Part shown: piece after piece, positions 32,146 through 35,396 of the stretch
Numbering within the stretch: position 1 is the stretch's first letter
How the letters are laid out: each line of letters starts with the position of its first letter
Assembly: GCA_902805545.1 (NCBI GenBank)
Contig: CADCTD010000172.1
Location: forward strand, 1 to 35,396
Direction: 5' to 3'
Length of the DNA stretch: 35,396 nucleotides
From: an uncultured Craurococcus sp.
GTDB taxonomy: Bacteria; Pseudomonadota; Alphaproteobacteria; Acetobacterales; Acetobacteraceae
Translations under genes and position numbers: made by a program
Notes under the pieces: generated by a model
What the model saw: only the letters and a program-made list of their open reading frames with translations
The model's database searches: none
Told to the model about the DNA's origin: nothing

Positions 32146-33711
32146 ATGCACCATGGCATCATGGCGGCGGCGCTGGCCATCTGCCTCGCCGCGCCTGCGG
32201 CGGCGCAGCGCAACCTCGTGATCGCGGCGCAGACGCCGCCCAGCGCGCTCGATCCGCATTTCCACAACACCACCAACAACAACATGGTGCTGCGACAGAT
32301 CTACGAGCCGCTCTTCGAGCTCGACAACCAGGCCCGGCCGCAGCCGCGCCTCGCCGAGAGCCTTCGCCTGATCGACCCGCTGACCTGGGAGGTGAAGCTC
32401 CGCGCCGGCGTCCGCTTCCATGACGGCACGCCCTTCGAGGCGGAGGACATCGCCTATACCTTCGCCCGCGTGCCCACCGTGCCGAACAGCCCGGCCCTCT
32501 TCACCCCGGCGGTGAGGACCATCAGCGCGGTCGAGATCAAGGACCCCCAGACCGTCATCCTCCGCACGCGGGAGCCGAACCCGCTGATGCCGATCGACCT
32601 GGCGGCGCCGGCCATTCTCTCCCGCAAGATCCATGGCCCGAACCCCGCGACCTCCGACTTCAACACCGGGCGGCTGGCCATCGGCACCGGCCCCTACCGC
32701 TACGCCAGCTACCTGCCGAACGAGCGGCTCGAGGTGACGCGCAACGCCGACTACTGGGGCCCCGCCGAGCCCTGGGACCGCGTGACCTTCCGCTACATCC
32801 CGCAGGGCGGCTCCCGCATGGCGGCGCTGCTGACCGGCGAGGCGGACCTGATCGACTACGTCCCGTCGCAGGACATGCCGCGGCTGGAGCGGGACCCGCG
32901 CTTCGCCCTCTTCGGCGTGGACAGCGTGACCTTCGTCTACCTCGCCCCGGATGCGATGCGGGAGACGACGCCCTTCGCCTTCGACCGACAGGGCAGGCCG
33001 CTGCCGCGCAACCCGCTGGCCGACCGGCGGGTGCGCGAGGCGCTCTCGCTCGCCATTCCGCGCGAGGCGATCGCGGAGCGACTCTACCATGGCCAGGCCC
33101 GCGCCGCGGACCAGTTCGCCGCCCCCATCGCCGCGCATCGCCTGCCCAACCTGCCGCCCCTGCCGCATGAGCCGGCCCGCGCCCGCGCCCTGCTGGCCGA
33201 GGCCGGCTACCCGGGGGGCTTCCGCCTGACCATCCATGGCCCGAACGGCTTCTTCCCCGGCGATGACGGGCTGCTCCAGGCCCTCGCCCAGTCCTTCACC
33301 CGCATCGGCATCGAGACCGCGGTCGAGACGCTGCCGCCGGCGACGCTCTTCACCCGCGCCACCAACCGCGAATTCTCGCTTTTCATGACCTATTTCAGCA
33401 GCTACCTGACCATCAACCCGATGCGCCAGGTGGCGATGACGCGGAACCCGGAGCTCGGCCACGGCCCCTTCAACCGGCAGCGCTACTCCAACCCCGCCAT
33501 GGACGTGCCGCTGGCCGAGGCGATGACCACCATGGACCCGGAGCGGCGCGAGATCCTGACGCAGCAGGCCGCCCAGGCGCTGCTCGACGACAAGGGCGTG
33601 CTGCCGATCATCTTCCTCCGCAATGTCTGGGCCGGGCGGCGGGACAAGGTCACCTACGACCCGAGCCCGGTGAACCACACCGCGGCGCAACACGCCAAGC
33701 CCGTGGAGTAG
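32146..33711 (+). CDS. Family 5 (peptide/nickel-type) solute-binding protein
   Basis: A 521-aa exported binding protein of the DppA/OppA class. It has a short signal peptide (residues about 1-20, ending AAAQ), then LVIAAQTPPSALDPHFHNT. The family signature around residues 70-110 (LTWEVKLRAGVRFHDGTPFE) and the TGPYRYASYLPNERLEV segment follow. A GGGAGG site (32135-32140) sits five bases before the ATG at 32146. No DppBCDF-type permease or ATPase follows in this window. It therefore either uses a remote transporter or is part of a split operon. Ligands of this class include oligopeptides, opines and glutathione. The M20 peptidase downstream suggests a peptide or N-acyl amino acid. Confidence 0.88.
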   Translation: MHHGIMAAALAICLAAPAAAQRNLVIAAQTPPSALDPHFHNTTNNNMVLRQIYEPLFELDNQARPQPRLAESLRLIDPLTWEVKLRAGVRFHDGTPFEAEDIAYTFARVPTVPNSPALFTPAVRTISAVEIKDPQTVILRTREPNPLMPIDLAAPAILSRKIHGPNPATSDFNTGRLAIGTGPYRYASYLPNERLEVTRNADYWGPAEPWDRVTFRYIPQGGSRMAALLTGEADLIDYVPSQDMPRLERDPRFALFGVDSVTFVYLAPDAMRETTPFAFDRQGRPLPRNPLADRRVREALSLAIPREAIAERLYHGQARAADQFAAPIAAHRLPNLPPLPHEPARARALLAEAGYPGGFRLTIHGPNGFFPGDDGLLQALAQSFTRIGIETAVETLPPATLFTRATNREFSLFMTYFSSYLTINPMRQVAMTRNPELGHGPFNRQRYSNPAMDVPLAEAMTTMDPERREILTQQAAQALLDDKGVLPIIFLRNVWAGRRDKVTYDPSPVNHTAAQHAKPVE

Positions 33712-33769
33712 CGCCGCCGCGCGGCCCGGCGCATGCTGCGGCATCGCCATGGCCGTGGAGATGCCCCGC

Positions 33770-35056
33770 ATGCCGGATGCCGCCCTGCTCGCCCGCCTCG
33801 CCGCCGCGGTGGATGCGAATTTCGAGCGCGAGACCGCCTTCCTCGCCGATCTCGTCCGCTTCCCCTCCACCCGCGGCAACGAGGCGCCGCTGCAGGACTG
33901 GATGGCCCGCCAGCTCGCCGCCCGCGGCTATGCGGTGGACCGCTTCACCCTCGCCGATGTCCCGCTCGCCGGCCACCCGAAGGCGAGCCCGATGGTGGAG
34001 GCCGACCCGGCCCGCTCCGTTCAGGTCGTCGCCACCCACCGGGCGGAGAAGCCCACGGGCCGCAGCCTGATCCTTCAGGGCCATATCGACGTGGTGCCGG
34101 AGGGCCCCGCCGAGATGTGGACCTATCCGCCCTACAGCGCCACCATCCGGGATGGCTGGATGTACGGCCGCGGCGCGCATGACATGAAGTCGGGCGTCGC
34201 CGCCATGGTCTTCGCCATGGATGCGCTGAAGGCCGCCGGCCTCGAGCCCGCGGCGGATGTCCACCTCCAGACCGTCACCGAGGAGGAGAGCACCGGCAAC
34301 GGCGCCCTCTCGACCCTGCTGCGCGGCTACCGCGCCGAGGCCGCGCTGGTGCCGGAGCCGACGGGCGGCACCATCACCCGCGCCCATACCGGCACGCTCT
34401 GGTTCCGCATCAAGGTCCGCGGCATTCCGGTCCATGTGGCGGTCGCCCAGAGCGGCAGCAACGCCATCCTCTCCGCCTACCACCTGATCCAGGCGCTCCA
34501 GGCCCATACCGCCACGCTGAACGAGGCCGCCCGCCACCACGAATGGTACAACGGCATCGAGAGCCCGTTGAAATTCAACCCCGGCATCATCCGTGGCGGC
34601 GACTGGGCGAGCAGCACTCCCGCCTGGTGCGAGGTCGACTGCCGCATCGGCCTCCTCCCCGATGCCGATGTCGCCGAGGTCCAGCGCGGCGTCGAGCTCT
34701 GCATCGCCGAGGCGGCGCGAGGCGACAACTTCCTCGCCAACAACCCGCCCTCGGTCGAGTGGCACGGCTTCCTCGCCGACGGTTACGTGCTGCAGCCGGG
34801 CAGCGAGGCCGAGGCGGTGCTGGCCGCCGCCCATGCCCAGGTCTTCGGCGCCGAGATGCCGGCGCGCATCACCACGGCGGTGAACGACACGCGCTTCTAC
34901 GGCCTCTATTTCGGCATCCCCGGCCTCTGCTACGGGCCGAAAGGGGAGGGGGCCCATGCCTTCGACGAACGCACCGACCTCGACCACCTGAAGCAGACGA
35001 CGCTGGCCATCGCCGCCTTCATTGCCGATTGGTGCGGGGCGCGGCCGGTGGGTTGA
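33770..35056 (+). CDS. M20-family peptidase (ArgE/DapE-like deacylase)
   Basis: A 428-aa cytoplasmic zinc-dependent amidohydrolase. The metal and catalytic residues are visible: GHIDVVP (first zinc ligand His and catalytic Asp), GRGAHDMKSG (bridging Asp), TEEES (catalytic Glu and neighbouring Glu), VPEPT, and the C-terminal GEGAHAFDER (last ligand His). It would remove an acyl or aminoacyl group, as acetylornithine or succinyl-diaminopimelate deacylases do; its true substrate is not evident. Of three in-frame ATGs (33749, 33761, 33770) I chose 33770 because GGAG at 33757-33760 is correctly spaced. The choice is not certain. It follows the binding-protein gene by 58 bases and may be co-transcribed with it. 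Confidence 0.88.
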   Translation: MPDAALLARLAAAVDANFERETAFLADLVRFPSTRGNEAPLQDWMARQLAARGYAVDRFTLADVPLAGHPKASPMVEADPARSVQVVATHRAEKPTGRSLILQGHIDVVPEGPAEMWTYPPYSATIRDGWMYGRGAHDMKSGVAAMVFAMDALKAAGLEPAADVHLQTVTEEESTGNGALSTLLRGYRAEAALVPEPTGGTITRAHTGTLWFRIKVRGIPVHVAVAQSGSNAILSAYHLIQALQAHTATLNEAARHHEWYNGIESPLKFNPGIIRGGDWASSTPAWCEVDCRIGLLPDADVAEVQRGVELCIAEAARGDNFLANNPPSVEWHGFLADGYVLQPGSEAEAVLAAAHAQVFGAEMPARITTAVNDTRFYGLYFGIPGLCYGPKGEGAHAFDERTDLDHLKQTTLAIAAFIADWCGARPVG

Positions 35057-35090
35057 GGCGGGCGCCGCCCTCCTCAGGCCCCCCGACAAT

Positions 35091-35151
35091 GGCCGAAGGG
35101 TCCCGGACCGCTGGAGTTCGACAACCCTTGCACGTCATCCCCCCTTCGGCC
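35091..35151. repeat. 10-bp perfect inverted repeat with a 41-nt centre
   Basis: GGCCGAAGGG (35091-35100) and CCCTTCGGCC (35142-35151) are exact complements in the gap between the peptidase gene and the partial gene at the end. It may be a looped terminator for the peptidase or an operator pair for the next gene. Nothing else supports either reading. Confidence 0.3.
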
Positions 35152-35187
35152 CACAAGACCGCGCCGACCGCAATGGAGGGGAGGGCG

Positions 35188-35396
35188 ATGATACGGATCT
35201 GGACGCTGCTCGGCCTGCTGCTCGCGGTGCCGGCCGCCGCGCAGCAGCAGCGGCCCGGCCAGTCGCCGAGCGGCCAGCCGCCGCTCACCGTGGAGCCCGG
35301 CGACTTCTGGGCCGATGTCCGGTCCTGGGACGAGCAGGCCCGCCGCCGCCTAGGCCGCAACGCCGCCCCGGCCATGCCCGGCCGCGGCGAGTCGGC
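35188..35396 (+). CDS. Partial exported protein, cut by the window end
   Basis: An open frame begins at the ATG at 35188 behind a strong GAGGGGAGGG site and runs to the last base without a stop (69 complete codons). It opens with a clear signal peptide (MIRIWTLLGLLLAVPAAAQQ). A Gln/Pro/Ser-rich linker follows, then VEPGDFWADVRSWDEQARRR. No family is recognised. The frame has the codon-position GC bias of real genes here. It is probably periplasmic or secreted. Confidence 0.65.
   Translation, partial: MIRIWTLLGLLLAVPAAAQQQRPGQSPSGQPPLTVEPGDFWADVRSWDEQARRRLGRNAAPAMPGRGES

Noticed and set aside
1-35396. CRISPR array, toxin-antitoxin, phage-defence or mobile element genes
   Set aside because: No regularly spaced repeats, transposase or integrase motifs, or small paired toxin-like genes were recognised on either strand.

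Overview
The window is about 35 kb of very GC-rich DNA (roughly 70% G+C by eye) packed with tightly overlapping operons. Alphaproteobacterial traits include a fused MrpA-MrpB (PhaAB-type) antiporter subunit, an AapJ-type amino-acid-binding protein, a LivHMGF transporter and PepSY/TonB iron-uptake genes. The best guess is a chromosomal segment of an Acetobacteraceae-like (Roseomonas-type) bacterium; this is an inference from gene content and base composition, not a search result. No rRNA, tRNA, CRISPR array, phage or transposase gene was seen.

Layout. (1) 1-600: a frameshifted C-terminal remnant of a CorC/HlyC protein and a double palindrome. (2) 637-7170, minus strand: an EIIA-Ntr (PtsN-like) gene followed by a complete Mrp Na+/H+ antiporter operon, A(B)-C-D-E-F-G, in which every junction overlaps. 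(3) 7171-7733: a 563-nt divergent, non-coding region. (4) 7734-12033, plus strand: a small membrane protein, a TVP38/DedA-like protein, a MerA/Lpd-like flavoprotein, an Ohr/OsmC peroxidase and an exported DipZ-like thioredoxin, which together look like a redox-stress module. (5) 12041-13844: a LysR regulator divergent from a short-chain dehydrogenase. (6) 14044-17440, minus strand: TonB-dependent siderophore receptor, PepSY membrane protein and a 52-aa membrane protein, with a candidate Fur box upstream. (7) 17719-21850, minus strand: a four-gene glycan locus (TPR protein, GT2-GT4 fusion glycosyltransferase, unknown helical protein, polysaccharide pyruvyl transferase). (8) 22110-24573: a decayed patch with an alpha/beta-hydrolase remnant, an intact phosphoribosyltransferase-MarR pair, and a head-to-head junction where a CoxS-type 2Fe-2S subunit and an SDR have both lost their N-termini. 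(9) 24587-30028, plus strand: a 2-oxoglutarate/Fe(II) oxygenase translationally coupled to a complete liv-type ABC importer. (10) 30025-35056: a TauD/TfdA dioxygenase sharing its stop tetranucleotide with livF, then two orphan solute-binding proteins and an M20 peptidase. (11) 35188-end: the start of an exported protein cut off by the window edge.

How the genes may work together. The PtsN-Mrp block probably couples PTS-Ntr status to Na+/pH homeostasis. The 7.7-12 kb block handles thiol and peroxide chemistry. The receptor-PepSY block takes up and probably reduces ferric siderophores. The 24.6-35 kb block looks like scavenging of amino acid-like or oxidisable compounds. The most unusual signals are the double-truncation junction near 23,888, the paired palindromes at 501-596, the PtsN-Mrp linkage, and the glycan operon with its fused glycosyltransferase and unrecognised helical partner. 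I did not find a clearly new defence or mobile system.
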